Shown: positions 1-8,653, counted from the stretch's first letter. The stretch: 64,000 bases of DNA from [Clostridium] clostridioforme AGR2157 (GCF_000424325.1 NZ_AUJR01000008.1:1-64000); one strand, 5' to 3'. The notes: generated by a model not told the origin, from the letters alone. Translations and numbers: made by a program.

Positions 1-2
1 CT

Positions 3-797
3 GAAGGTGGATGGAGGGAAGAAAATGAAAAATGGGTGTTCTACCGGGATGGAGGGAAGGTAAAGAATGATTGGATTTCTGATTTAGGCATATGGTATTA
101 TTTCGATTCCGACGGATATATGGTTGGTGACCAGATTTGTAGCATTGATGGAAATTTATATAGTTTTGCAGGAAATGGCCATATGGAAACCAACATTGAA
201 AAATTCTATAATGGGGTCAATTATTACTTTGGTGAAGACGGGATTGGTGTGAGAAAAGCCCATAAATATGATAATATCTATCGCCATAATGAGGTTGTTC
301 AATGGTTCAATGCTACATATGCAATCCTCACCAAATCAAATAATGGAGCATGTACCTATCTTGGGGGATATGCTAAAAATTCTTCTTTCGATTCATATGA
401 GGGTGTATTAGAGTTACTCCAGAGAGATTGGGGGATAACGGACAGAGCCTCCGGGGAAAATGCAGTGGCCAATCTGCTCCTGTCCGCACAAAATGCGGAT
501 CATTCAACCAAAGCCTGGTACTATAGCCGCGCCATGCAGCTAAGCGCCTGGTTCTATCTTGTAGACTACTACACGGAACAGGAAAGCCTAGACAGGCAGT
601 TAGAGATTGCCAAGATGATACAGCCTGAATTTTCTTCATGGGATGACTTCAATCGCTCATACATGAATGGATACCAGAAATGGTCAAACAATGAAGAAAA
701 AATAGAAAACCGGCAGTTTATTTATAATTACCTTAATAAATTGGATGACGGACCGTTTACTATCAGGTGGAGTGTTTCATTAACAAAGACCTGGTAA
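3..797 (+). CDS. Wall-binding-repeat protein with C-terminal DUF1266 domain (5' end outside window)
   Basis: The reading frame is already open at base 3, so the start lies upstream of the window and only the C-terminal part is present. The first 70 residues or so contain aromatic/glycine repeats (WVFYRDGGKV, WYYFDSDGYM, YYFGEDG) typical of choline-binding or glucan-binding wall repeats. From about residue 110 a different domain follows, with the pattern DWGI..., AWYYSRAMQLSAWFYLVDYY and FSSWDDFNRSYMNGYQKW. This fits DUF1266, a domain of unknown function that usually has tryptophans in these places. The inference is a surface or secreted protein; the missing N-terminus would show whether there is a signal peptide. 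Function unknown. A long hairpin lies just after the stop. Confidence 0.7.
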   Translation, partial: EGGWREENEKWVFYRDGGKVKNDWISDLGIWYYFDSDGYMVGDQICSIDGNLYSFAGNGHMETNIEKFYNGVNYYFGEDGIGVRKAHKYDNIYRHNEVVQWFNATYAILTKSNNGACTYLGGYAKNSSFDSYEGVLELLQRDWGITDRASGENAVANLLLSAQNADHSTKAWYYSRAMQLSAWFYLVDYYTEQESLDRQLEIAKMIQPEFSSWDDFNRSYMNGYQKWSNNEEKIENRQFIYNYLNKLDDGPFTIRWSVSLTKTW

Positions 798-842
798 CCA
801 TTGACTCCTTTGTCCTGCGTCACGCAGGAAGCGGAATCCAAA

Positions 843-878
843 CATGACCTGGCAGCTCACATGGTTTGCCGGGTCATG
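843..878 (+). terminator. Hairpin after the DUF1266 gene
   Basis: A 12-bp stem (CATGACCTGGCA pairing with TGCCGGGTCATG, one G-T pair) sits 45 bases after the stop at 797. No strong U tract follows, so it may be a weak terminator or an RNA end structure. Confidence 0.4.
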
Positions 879-886
879 CCTGTATT

Positions 887-1018
887 TCAGGAGAAAAAGA
901 CTTTGAATTCGTCAAGGGAAGATGCTTGCGGGAGCCGTTTAGGCGGAGAATAGCTAATAGTGTCCAGGAGCCGGCAGACCGTCTGGACGGAAACACCGGT
1001 AAGTTCTGCGAGTTTTCA
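887..1018 (-). pseudogene. ISL3-family transposase relic
   Basis: On the minus strand this frame reads LAELTGVSVQTVCRLLD, then a stretch with PPKRLP, then SLDEFK and a stop. This corresponds to the helix-turn-helix followed by the LP..S(I/L)DEFK motif of ISL3 transposases. An in-frame TGA just upstream of KLAEL and the stop soon after DEFK leave only about 40 residues, with no catalytic core. No inverted repeats were found. It is a dead fragment and shows that an insertion sequence once sat here. About 80 bases further upstream on the same strand (roughly 1040-1150) another short frame, WLDATRPEDIDQQ, may belong to the same relic but was not recognised. Confidence 0.6.
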
Positions 1019-1302
1019 TGCAAAAGGCAACCTTACAGGCAGTAATCAAGAACCAGTTTTAAAGTTATTCGCCCGGCTTTGCTGGTCGATGTCCTCCGGT
1101 CGGGTAGCATCAAGCCACCTGACCTTTAACCTGTACACTTTTTGACCCTGACTATTTTGGCTCTTTGAGGGAAAATGTCTTTGTCTCAAATCCGCTCAAC
1201 GAGCCAGAACATCCGTGCAGTGGTATATCTTTTCGAGTTAGGGTCTAAAATCGGCACACGGGCTGTTAAGATTTCAGTAAGGAAAACGCAAGGGATTCGA
1301 AA
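1019..1302. other. Intergenic stretch with no recognised gene
   Basis: Only short frames without a plausible start or ribosome binding site occur here. It lies between the ISL3 relic and a strong promoter and may be decayed mobile-element DNA. Confidence 0.4.
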
Positions 1303-1332
1303 TTGACAGTCACACGGGCGCTATGGTACAAT
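1303..1332 (+). promoter_or_regulatory. Sigma-A promoter of small RNA candidate
   Basis: TTGACA (1303-1308), 18-base spacer, TACAAT (1327-1332). Transcription would start near 1339, with no protein-coding gene downstream on this strand. Confidence 0.65.
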
Positions 1333-1338
1333 GACGCA

Positions 1339-1439
1339 CCCCCGGGGGTTTAAGGGGGTGGAAACACGCTGAAAGCAATCGTCGGAAGACAAACACACCG
1401 GCCGCTCCATGATGGATACGGCCGGTGTGTTTTCTTTTT
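1339..1439 (+). ncRNA. Candidate small RNA of about 100 nt
   Basis: The unit between the promoter at 1303-1332 and the terminator at 1392-1439 has no convincing reading frame: the only ATG (1331) overlaps the -10 box and has no ribosome binding site. The 5' part is G/C-rich, with a run of five C followed by runs of five G that can pair, then an A/G-rich single-stranded stretch (about 1350-1390). The next gene is on the opposite strand and convergent. A stand-alone small RNA is the simplest reading, or antisense to the 3' end of the GntR transcript if read-through occurs. I do not recognise a known RNA family. Confidence 0.5.
1392..1439 (+). terminator. Rho-independent terminator of the small RNA
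   Basis: Perfect 13-bp stem (1392-1404 with 1419-1431), 14-base loop, then TTCTTTTT. It is one of the strongest terminators in the window. Confidence 0.85.
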
Positions 1440-1499
1440 GCCGGACCCAGCTGGCTGTATTTGCGGCGAAGCATGATTTGGATTAATGAAAATGGGCCT

Positions 1500-2246
1500 T
1501 CAGACGTGCCCGGCCACAGCGTTGACCTGAGTTTTGAAGGATTCCACAGGTATATAGTGCTTGCTGGATACCAGTACCCGGTGGTTTTCACCGTATAGTG
1601 TCTCCTGGATCAGGATGAAGGAGGCATGCTGGGAGAGCATGTACTTGACGGCTGTGAAATTGCCTGTGGTGGTATAGGAGAGCTGGCAGGAGCTGCTGCC
1701 GGCATCCTCATATACACCATACTCCAGGTATTGGAGTAAATCTTCTTTCTCCCTTAAATCTATCTGTTTCTCGGAAATAACCTCGATGGGAATGAAACTG
1801 AGGCTGTAGGCACACGCCTTCCCGGCGCGTTTATACCAGCGGTCTGCGATCACCACCACGGCGGTTTTCCGTTTCAGGTTCTGATTGATGGATTCTGTGG
1901 GGGGTTCTATACGGAATTCCATCTCTGTCTCGACAATGGGGCCGGACAGCGTACAGCGGACCGGGTGCTGTGTGACCTCCAGGCCCGGCAGCTCTGCGTC
2001 GGGATTGCGTTCGCTGATGAAATTTCCTTTTCCGCGTATGTTGATAACCAGATTGTCCTCCTGCAGCAGTGCCAGAGCCCTGCGCAGGGTCATGCGGCTT
2101 ACGTCCATCTGCAGGGCCAGCTCTGGTTCGGAGGGAAGCTGGCTGCCCGGAGGATACACGCCGTCCTGTATCATGGAATACAGGCGGTTATATACTTTCA
2201 CATGTTTTAATTTCTTTATTTTCTCAGATAATACATCTACTTCCAT
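1500..2246 (-). CDS. GntR-family transcriptional regulator (HutC/UTRA type)
   Basis: A 248-residue protein. Residues 10-75 form the GntR winged helix (YSMIQDGVYPPGSQLPSE, then DVSRMTLRRAL and the wing GKGNFIS). The remainder matches a UTRA ligand-binding domain in length and pattern. I chose the ATG at 2246 because AGGAAGG lies 8 bases upstream; frames extending further upstream lack a binding site. The gene is divergent from the uridine phosphorylase operon, so it most likely senses a nucleoside or sugar phosphate and controls that operon and itself (inference). The shared intergenic region contains a perfect 12-bp palindrome of the kind UTRA regulators bind. Confidence 0.88.
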   Translation of the reverse strand: MEVDVLSEKIKKLKHVKVYNRLYSMIQDGVYPPGSQLPSEPELALQMDVSRMTLRRALALLQEDNLVINIRGKGNFISERNPDAELPGLEVTQHPVRCTLSGPIVETEMEFRIEPPTESINQNLKRKTAVVVIADRWYKRAGKACAYSLSFIPIEVISEKQIDLREKEDLLQYLEYGVYEDAGSSSCQLSYTTTGNFTAVKYMLSQHASFILIQETLYGENHRVLVSSKHYIPVESFKTQVNAVAGHV

Positions 2247-2335
2247 TGGTTCATCCTTCCTGTCTGGCTGTATCACAAAAATATACAAGTCCTTATTCAA
2301 CATCATAATTCCCGGAAGCTGTTTTGTCAATAAAA

Positions 2336-2347
2336 TAGACATGTCTA
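2336..2347. promoter_or_regulatory. Candidate GntR operator palindrome
   Basis: TAGACATGTCTA is a perfect 12-bp palindrome between the divergent GntR gene and nucleoside operon. It resembles the GTCTAGAC-type sites bound by UTRA-containing GntR regulators such as DasR/NagR (known); the assignment here is inference. Confidence 0.5.
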
Positions 2348-2393
2348 GTTGCATAACAAGATAAAATCAGTAAAAATCCATAAAAAAGCCATG

Positions 2394-2482
2394 GTATATT
2401 GTTGTTATACACAAAAAAAGCTTATATTAATTGTAAATTATTTCATCTGGTAATTATACAAGTTAGATGATATTATACAAGT
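2394..2482 (+). promoter_or_regulatory. Promoter region of nucleoside operon with repeats
   Basis: A candidate promoter is TTGTAA (2431-2436), 17 bases, TTATAC (2454-2459). An upstream inverted repeat GTATA-N7-TATAC spans 2394-2410. The 11-mer ATTATACAAGT occurs at 2453-2463 and again at 2472-2482, 19 bases apart, overlapping the -10 and start region. These repeats could be further regulator contacts. Confidence 0.4.
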
Positions 2483-2553
2483 ATGCAATAAACAGACAAG
2501 AAAATAAACAAAAAACAAAAGAAAAAGCAATTAAGAAAGAGAGGGTAATTATC

Positions 2554-3333
2554 ATGCAGAACTATTCAGGAGAAGAAGGTTTACAGTACCATTTACAGAT
2601 CAGGAAGGGAGACGTGGGACGGTATGTCATCATGCCAGGGGATCCGAAACGCTGCGAAAAGATTGCAAAACATTTTGACAATGCAGTGCTGGTAGCGGAC
2701 AGCAGGGAGTATGTTACATACACCGGTTATCTGGACGGGGAAAAGGTAAGCGTGACCTCCACGGGCATCGGCGGTCCGTCTGCGTCCATTGCCATGGAGG
2801 AATTGGTATTGTGCGGGGCTGATACGTTTATCCGTGTGGGAACCTGCGGCGGAATGGACATGGACGTGAAAGGCGGGGATATCGTGGTCGCCACAGGCGC
2901 CATCCGCATGGAGGGCACCAGCAGGGAATACGCTCCCATCGAGTTCCCGGCCGTGGCTGACCTGGATGTGACCAATGCCCTGGTTTCCTCGGTAAAGGCG
3001 CTGGGATACACGTACCACGTGGGAGTGGTGCAGTGCAAGGATGCGTTTTACGGGCAGCATGAGCCCAAACGTATGCCGGTGAGCTATGAGCTTCTGAACA
3101 AGTGGGAGGCCTGGAAGCGCATGGGCTGCAAGGCATCTGAGATGGAATCCGCGGCCCTGTTCATTGCAGCCAGCCACTTAAGGGTGCGCTGCGGTTCTGA
3201 TTTCCTGGTGGTGGGAAACCAGGAGCGCCAGGAGGCCGGACTGGATAACCCCATTGTCCACGATACGGAGGCAGCCATCAAGGTGGCGGTGGAAGCCATC
3301 CGCCGGCTGATTCAGGCAGATAAGCAGGCTTAA
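2554..3333 (+). CDS. udp: Uridine phosphorylase
   Basis: A 259-residue cytoplasmic enzyme of the nucleoside phosphorylase NP-I family, splitting uridine (and probably deoxyuridine) with phosphate into base and (deoxy)ribose 1-phosphate. Seen: the phosphate-binding start [14 protein letters not shown], the core RVGTCGGMD, and the nucleoside-binding EMESAALF. The ATG at 2554 is chosen because GAGAGGG precedes it and the family alignment begins here; an upstream in-frame ATG lacks a binding site. It is the first gene of an operon with a NupC transporter, phosphopentomutase and deoxyribose-phosphate aldolase, giving a complete route from imported nucleoside to glycolytic intermediates. Udp versus a broader pyrimidine or purine phosphorylase cannot be settled by eye. 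Confidence 0.85.
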   Translation: MQNYSGEEGLQYHLQIRKGDVGRYVIMPGDPKRCEKIAKHFDNAVLVADSREYVTYTGYLDGEKVSVTSTGIGGPSASIAMEELVLCGADTFIRVGTCGGMDMDVKGGDIVVATGAIRMEGTSREYAPIEFPAVADLDVTNALVSSVKALGYTYHVGVVQCKDAFYGQHEPKRMPVSYELLNKWEAWKRMGCKASEMESAALFIAASHLRVRCGSDFLVVGNQERQEAGLDNPIVHDTEAAIKVAVEAIRRLIQADKQA

Positions 3334-3358
3334 GGAGAAAGGTAAGGGGTGGGGACAA

Positions 3359-4561
3359 ATGAAAATATTATTAAACCTTACAGGTATCCTTTTGGTGCTG
3401 GCCATCATCTATCTGATTTCCTGGAAGAAGAAAAACATATCTGTCAAAATGTTGGTTAAGGCAGTTATTGCCCAGTTCCTGATTGCGGTGATTCTGGTAA
3501 AGATTCCGGCTGGCCGTTACGTGGTGTCCAAGGTATCGGATGCAGTGACCAGTGTCATCAACTGCGGGCAGGACGGTTTAAGCTTTGTGTTCGGTTCACT
3601 GGCAGACAGCACGGCTGCCGCCGGATCCATATTTGCAATACAGGTCCTGGGCAACATTGTATTCCTGTCTGCCCTGGTAAGTCTTCTTTACTATATCGGA
3701 ATTCTGGGATTTGTGGTAAAATTGATTGGTAAAGCAGTGGGTAAGCTTATGGGCACATCCGAGGTGGAAAGCTTTGTGGCGGTTGCCAACATGTTCCTGG
3801 GACAGACCGACAGCCCGATTCTGGTGAGCAGGTACCTGGGCCAGATGACGGACAGCGAGGTCATGGTGGTCCTGGTTTCCGGCATGGGCAGTATGTCCGT
3901 GTCCATATTGGGCGGTTATACGGCCCTGGGCATTCCCATGGAGTATCTTCTGATTGCCAGCACACTGGTGCCGGTGGGCAGCATCATGGTGGCCAAGATG
4001 CTTCTGCCCCAGACAGAGGAGATCCGGGAAGTGGGAAGCGTTAAGATGGACAATAAGGGGAATAATACCAACGTCATAGAGGCAGTTGCAGAGGGGGCTG
4101 TCACCGGCATGCAGATGGCTCTGTCCATCGGCGCCTCCCTGGTGGCCATGGTGGCTCTGGTGGCAGCGGTGAATAAGCTGTTAGGCGTCTGCGGTATCAG
4201 CCTTCAGCAGGTATTTTCCTATGTATTTGCTCCATTTGGCTTCTTCATGGGCCTGGACCCGTCGGAAATCCTGTTGGAAGGAAATCTCCTGGGAAGCAAG
4301 CTGGTTCTCAATGAATTCGTGGCGTTCCAGCAGCTGGGCGGCATGATATCTTCCATGGATTACAGGACGGGGATGATATGCGCCATTTCCCTGTGCGGGT
4401 TTGCCAATTTCTCCAGTCTTGGAATCTGCGTTTCAGGTATCGCGGTCCTGTGCCCTGAAAAGAAAAGCACCCTTGCCCGTCTGGTGTTTAAGGCTATGTT
4501 AGGCGGTGTGGCGGTTAGCCTGATCAGCGCCATGGTAGTGGGTCTGGTCACATTATTTTAA
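3359..4561 (+). CDS. nupC: Concentrative nucleoside transporter, NupC type
   Basis: A 400-residue, strongly hydrophobic membrane protein matching the CNT (NupC) family: N-terminal helices, a gate region (YYIGILGFVVKLIGKAVGK), the conserved FLGQTDSP motif and the C-terminal core with the segment LLGSKLVLNEFVAFQQLG. NupC proteins take up nucleosides with a cation. It lies 25 bases after the phosphorylase gene and 12 bases before deoB, so it is almost certainly co-transcribed and feeds the phosphorylase. Length is normal for the family. Confidence 0.9.
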   Translation: MKILLNLTGILLVLAIIYLISWKKKNISVKMLVKAVIAQFLIAVILVKIPAGRYVVSKVSDAVTSVINCGQDGLSFVFGSLADSTAAAGSIFAIQVLGNIVFLSALVSLLYYIGILGFVVKLIGKAVGKLMGTSEVESFVAVANMFLGQTDSPILVSRYLGQMTDSEVMVVLVSGMGSMSVSILGGYTALGIPMEYLLIASTLVPVGSIMVAKMLLPQTEEIREVGSVKMDNKGNNTNVIEAVAEGAVTGMQMALSIGASLVAMVALVAAVNKLLGVCGISLQQVFSYVFAPFGFFMGLDPSEILLEGNLLGSKLVLNEFVAFQQLGGMISSMDYRTGMICAISLCGFANFSSLGICVSGIAVLCPEKKSTLARLVFKAMLGGVAVSLISAMVVGLVTLF

Positions 4562-4573
4562 GGAGGTTGTAAG

Positions 4574-5761
4574 ATGGGAAAATATAAACGTATCTTTGTT
4601 GTGGTCCTGGATTCGCTTGGAATCGGGGCAGTGGAGGATTCACCGGAATATGGCGATGTGGGGGTGGACACCCTGGGACATATTGCCCAGAAGGTTCCGG
4701 GGCTTAAGATTCCGAATCTGAAAAAGCTGGGCATGGTCAACCTGCATCCCTTAGAAGGGATGGAGAAGGCAGAACACCCCATGGGGCGTTACATGCGCCT
4801 GAAGGAGAGAAGCCGGGGCAAGGACACCATGACGGGACACTGGGAGATGATGGGGCTTCTTGTCACCACGCCCTTCCAGACATTTACCAGCCACGGCTTT
4901 CCAAAGGAACTGATAGACGAGCTGGAGAAAAGGACCGGACGGAAAATCATCGGCAACAAGAGCGCCAGCGGAACGGAAATCCTGGATGAACTGGCAGAGG
5001 AAGAGATTCGGGAAGGCCATCTGATTGTGTATACTTCTGCTGATTCCGTGCTTCAGATATGCGGCAACGAGGAGACCATGGGACTTGACAACCTGTATCA
5101 CTACTGCGAGATTGCCAGGGAACTGACACTGCGGGATGAGTGGAAAGTGGGACGCGTCATTGCCAGGCCCTATACCGGCATGAAGAAGGGCGAATTCAAG
5201 CGCACCTCCAACCGCCATGATTATGCGCTGAAGCCATATGGAAGGACTGCCCTCAACGCCCTTAAGGATGCGGGATATGATGTGGTGTCCATTGGTAAGA
5301 TATACGATATTTTTGACGGCGAGGGACTGACACAGTCCAATCATTCCAATTCATCTGTTCACGGTATGGAGCAGACAATCCAGTATGCAAAAGCGGATTT
5401 CAATGGACTTTGTTTTGTGAACCTGGTGGATTTTGACGCTCTGTGGGGACACCGCCGCAATCCGGAAGGGTACGGCAGGGAGCTGGAGCGCTTTGATGAG
5501 AGGCTGGGCCGGCTGCTTCCCCTTCTGCGTGAGGACGACCTTCTGATTCTCACCGCGGACCACGGCAATGACCCCACCTATACAGGCACGGACCACACCA
5601 GGGAGCAGGTGCCCTTCATCGCCTATTCCCCGTCCATGGAGGGCGGAAAGGACCTGGGCTGGGCAGATACATTTGCAGTCATCGGAGCAACGGTTGCTGA
5701 TAACTTTGGGGTGAAGATGCCGGAAGGCACCATAGGGACTTCTGTTCTGAACGAATTGTAA
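4574..5761 (+). CDS. deoB: Phosphopentomutase
   Basis: A 395-residue metalloenzyme of the alkaline-phosphatase superfamily, interconverting (deoxy)ribose 1-phosphate and 5-phosphate. Seen: the metal-binding start [19 protein letters not shown], the phosphorylated-threonine region [12 protein letters not shown], and the C-terminal metal ligands [19 protein letters not shown]. Full length for DeoB. AGGAGG lies 8 bases before the ATG. It links the phosphorylase product to the aldolase encoded next. Confidence 0.97.
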   Translation: MGKYKRIFVVVLDSLGIGAVEDSPEYGDVGVDTLGHIAQKVPGLKIPNLKKLGMVNLHPLEGMEKAEHPMGRYMRLKERSRGKDTMTGHWEMMGLLVTTPFQTFTSHGFPKELIDELEKRTGRKIIGNKSASGTEILDELAEEEIREGHLIVYTSADSVLQICGNEETMGLDNLYHYCEIARELTLRDEWKVGRVIARPYTGMKKGEFKRTSNRHDYALKPYGRTALNALKDAGYDVVSIGKIYDIFDGEGLTQSNHSNSSVHGMEQTIQYAKADFNGLCFVNLVDFDALWGHRRNPEGYGRELERFDERLGRLLPLLREDDLLILTADHGNDPTYTGTDHTREQVPFIAYSPSMEGGKDLGWADTFAVIGATVADNFGVKMPEGTIGTSVLNEL

Positions 5762-5832
5762 TACGGAAGAATGCCCCTTGGATTGTTTTCTCTGCGGGGC
5801 GGCTGACTGAAGGATAGAAAGGATTGAAAATT

Positions 5833-6468
5833 ATGGATAAGAAGGATATTTTAAGCAAGGTAGACCACACACTGTTAAAGCAGACAGCTACCTGGGAGCA
5901 GATAGAGAAGCTGTGCAGGGAGGGAATGGAATACGGCACCGCCTCTGTGTGCATTCCTCCCTGTTATGTGAAGCAGGCAAAGGATTTTGTGGGGGATAAG
6001 CTGGCTATCTGTACAGTTATCGGATTCCCCAACGGCAACATGACTACCGCGGTGAAGGTGTTCGAGACAGAGGATGCGGTGAAGAACGGCGCGGATGAAA
6101 TCGATATGGTCATCAACATCGGCCTGGTAAAAGCAGGGCATTATGACCAGGTCCTGGACGAAATCAGACAGATTAAGGCTGCCTGCGGCGGCAGATGCCT
6201 GAAGGTCATCATCGAGACCTGCCTTCTGACAGTGGAAGAGAAGAAGGAAATGTGCCGTGTGGTCACGGAGTCAGGGGCGGATTTCATCAAGACTTCCACC
6301 GGGTTCTCCACGGCCGGCGCAACGCCGGAGGATGTGGCCCTTATGAGGAAGTACTCAGGACCTGAGGTCAAGGTTAAGGCAGCCGGCGGAATCGCCTCCA
6401 TTGAAGACGCAGAGCATTTCATAGAGCTGGGTGCAGACCGCCTGGGAACCAGCAGGCTGATTCCATAG
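5833..6468 (+). CDS. deoC: Deoxyribose-phosphate aldolase
   Basis: A 211-residue class I aldolase cleaving 2-deoxyribose 5-phosphate to acetaldehyde and glyceraldehyde 3-phosphate. Seen: KVDHTLLK at the start, [18 protein letters not shown], the Schiff-base region FIKTSTGF and the phosphate-binding VKAAGGI and GADRLGTS. I prefer the ATG at 5833, with AAAGGA 9 bases upstream, over the TTG at 5824. It is the last gene of the nucleoside operon; no clear terminator follows, only an imperfect repeat tract. Confidence 0.96.
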   Translation: MDKKDILSKVDHTLLKQTATWEQIEKLCREGMEYGTASVCIPPCYVKQAKDFVGDKLAICTVIGFPNGNMTTAVKVFETEDAVKNGADEIDMVINIGLVKAGHYDQVLDEIRQIKAACGGRCLKVIIETCLLTVEEKKEMCRVVTESGADFIKTSTGFSTAGATPEDVALMRKYSGPEVKVKAAGGIASIEDAEHFIELGADRLGTSRLIP

Positions 6469-6469
6469 G

Positions 6470-6556
6470 ACGGGAGCCGCCCAATAAACGGGAGTGGTCC
6501 GCAAACGGGAGCCAGCCAATATAGGGAGTCATCCGCAAAGGAGAGTTATTCACTAA
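6470..6556 (+). repeat. Five imperfect tandem units of 16-18 bp after deoC
   Basis: Units start at 6470, 6488, 6505, 6523 and 6539. They alternate between a form ending CCAATA and a form ending TCCGCAA, giving a 35-bp super-period. Each begins with (A)CGGGAG or AGGGAG. They lie directly behind the deoC stop. Function unknown. Confidence 0.6.
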
Positions 6557-6637
6557 AGTATCTGGACGCAGGACGGTTGGTGTGGTAGAATTTCTACAGC
6601 AGTTTAGCAACCAATCACTTAAGCGAGGATACATAAG

Positions 6638-7540
6638 ATGAAGTTGATGGAAAAACATCCATTGGTCATGATAATCATAGGAATAGCCGGTATTTCATTA
6701 TCGGCTATTTTTGTTAAATATTCCCAGGCCCCTGCTGTGGTCACGGCCCTTTACCGCCTGCTTTGGACCGTGGCTCTGATGACGCCGGTGGTTTTGGGAC
6801 GGAAGGACTGCAGGCGGGAACTGATGGACACGGACAGGAGGACGGTTTTGCTGTGCGGGGCCAGCGGTGTATTCCTGGCGCTGCATTTTACTGCATGGTT
6901 TGAATCGTTGAACCAGACCTCGGTGGCCAGTTCCACTGCCATTGTCTGTACGGAGGTCATATGGGTGGCGCTGGGGTACTGCCTGTTCATGAAGGGAAAG
7001 ATATCCGGGGCTGCTGCCCTGAGCATTCTTGTGACCGTGGGAGGAAGCCTGTTGATTGCCTTTTCCGATTACTCCGCCGGCGGAAACCACCTGTACGGGG
7101 ATGTACTGGCCCTTGCCGCCGCCGTATTCTGCGCCGTGTACACCCTGATTGGGCGGCAGGCCAGGGGATATATGTCCACGACGATTTACACCTACATTGT
7201 CTATGTGTTCTGCGCCCTGGCCCTGGGGCTGGCAACGGCTTTAAGCGGGCTTGCCTTTACTGGCTACGGGGTGCGTTCCGTGGTTGTGGGACTTCTTCTC
7301 AGTGTGTGTTCCACCCTTTTTGGGCACAGCATTTTCAGCTGGTGCCTGAAATTCTTTTCCCCCTCCTTTGTATCCGCCTCCAAGCTGTGCGAGCCTGTGG
7401 CAGCAGCTGTGTTTGCCCTGTTCCTGTTCGGGGAAGTGCCTGCCCCCCTCCAGATAGCAGGGGATGTGGTGACAATCGGAGGCGTTTTCCTTTATTCTCA
7501 GGTGGAAAAGAAAGAAAATGACGTTTTAAAAGGAAAATAG
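6638..7540 (+). CDS. EamA-family (DMT) permease
   Basis: A 300-residue membrane protein with two EamA repeats of about five helices each. The first starts GIAGISLSAIFVKYSQAPAVVTALYR, the second with YGDVLALAAAVFCAVYTLIGR, and a typical late motif is CEPVAAAVFALFLFGE. Members export or import small metabolites; the substrate cannot be predicted. The ATG at 6638 follows AAGCGAGGATACATAAG. It stands between the nucleoside operon and the sirtuin gene and is probably transcribed alone. Confidence 0.85.
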   Translation: MKLMEKHPLVMIIIGIAGISLSAIFVKYSQAPAVVTALYRLLWTVALMTPVVLGRKDCRRELMDTDRRTVLLCGASGVFLALHFTAWFESLNQTSVASSTAIVCTEVIWVALGYCLFMKGKISGAAALSILVTVGGSLLIAFSDYSAGGNHLYGDVLALAAAVFCAVYTLIGRQARGYMSTTIYTYIVYVFCALALGLATALSGLAFTGYGVRSVVVGLLLSVCSTLFGHSIFSWCLKFFSPSFVSASKLCEPVAAAVFALFLFGEVPAPLQIAGDVVTIGGVFLYSQVEKKENDVLKGK

Positions 7541-7563
7541 TAAGATAAGATTGACAAAAAAGG

Positions 7564-7592
7564 TGGAAATTATCTGGAAAAAATTATATAAT
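7564..7592 (+). promoter_or_regulatory. Promoter of the sirtuin-like gene
   Basis: TGGAAA (7564-7569), 17 bases, TATAAT (7587-7592). The 65-base leader contains a small CCCAG/CTGGG hairpin around 7621-7640 before the AAGGAGGT ribosome binding site. Confidence 0.5.
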
Positions 7593-7662
7593 AGTGATAA
7601 TAAGAAACAGTTGTAACCTCCCAGGGGGGACTTTCTGGGTTGGACTGGAAGGAGGTATCACT

Positions 7663-8427
7663 ATGAATGAAAAAATAGCTCAGTTGAGAAAGATTCTGGA
7701 TGAAAGTACCTATACTGTGGCTCTCTGCGGTTCCGGTATGATGGAAGAGGGCGGTTTTATCGGTATCAAGAAACAGGATAAGGCTTATGACATCGAGAAC
7801 CGGTATGGCTACGGCGTTGAGGAGATGTACACCAGTGCATTTTACAATACCCGCCCGGAGCAGTTTTTTGAGTTCTACAAAAAAGAGATGCTTCACAATG
7901 CGCCAAGGGACACTGCTTCCGGCCCGGCCCTGGCTGCCATGGAACGGGCCGGAAAGCTTCAGTGCATCATAGACAGCAACATCTACGACAAGGCCCGCAG
8001 GGGCGGCTGCCGTCATGTCATAAACCTTCACGGAAGCATTTACCAGAACCAGTGTCCCAGATGTAAGAAAAAGTATCCCATTGAATACATCGCAGGCGCA
8101 AAGCGGGTTCCAATCTGCGGGGACTGTAATGTTCCCATACGCCCCATGATTTCCCTGATTGGCGAGATGGTGGACAGCCAGAACATGACCAGGACCACGG
8201 AGGAGATAACAAAGGCAGATACCCTGCTGCTGTTGGGCACTACCCTGGCTTCCGAGGTGTTCTGCCAGTACATACAATATTTTGCCGGGCGAAACATGGT
8301 AATCATCCATAAGCAGGAGCACTATCTGGATAAGGATGCAAACCTGGTGATACTGGACCATCCCATGAATGTACTGCCCCGGCTGGGGTATGGGGAAGAG
8401 AAAACAGAAGAGAAAACAGAAGAATAA
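7663..8427 (+). CDS. Divergent Sir2-family protein (sirtuin-like)
   Basis: A 254-residue protein. It keeps the sirtuin zinc ribbon (CPRC ... CGDC), the catalytic-type histidine in NLHGS and the late Rossmann part KADTLLLLGTTLASEV. The NAD-binding start is atypical: where sirtuins carry GAGIS and PDFRG this protein has CGSGMMEEGGF and no DFRG, and TQNID is replaced by IDSNIYD. It could be an NAD-dependent deacylase, an ADP-ribosyltransferase-like variant or a non-catalytic NAD sensor. It has its own promoter and terminator. The start at 7663 has an ideal AAGGAGGT. The C-terminus ends with a duplicated GEEKTEEKTEE tail. Confidence 0.8.
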   Translation: MNEKIAQLRKILDESTYTVALCGSGMMEEGGFIGIKKQDKAYDIENRYGYGVEEMYTSAFYNTRPEQFFEFYKKEMLHNAPRDTASGPALAAMERAGKLQCIIDSNIYDKARRGGCRHVINLHGSIYQNQCPRCKKKYPIEYIAGAKRVPICGDCNVPIRPMISLIGEMVDSQNMTRTTEEITKADTLLLLGTTLASEVFCQYIQYFAGRNMVIIHKQEHYLDKDANLVILDHPMNVLPRLGYGEEKTEEKTEE

Positions 8428-8439
8428 ACAGAGATGATG

Positions 8440-8475
8440 ACAGGCCGGGAAGCACGCAGCTTTCCGGCCTGTTTT
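8440..8475 (+). terminator. Terminator after the sirtuin-like gene
   Basis: A 13-bp stem (8440-8452 with 8459-8471, one G-T pair), then TTTT. Confidence 0.75.
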
Positions 8476-8653
8476 ATGCCCTGATTTGTGCATATAGCCC
8501 AAGAAATGATTCATGTATGCAGTTTGGTTAATTCCTGCTCTTAAAGAGTAAGACAATACCCGCTGTTGTGTTTGTTGTTCTGCCCATTGTCACCATCTGG
8601 ACGGCTCCGGCTGCGCTTCACACGGAGAGCTGCGGGCATTTTTCATGGCCGGA

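Noticed and set aside
1331-1372. 13-codon leader peptide in the small RNA unit
   Set aside because: Its ATG overlaps the -10 box, so it cannot be in the transcript.
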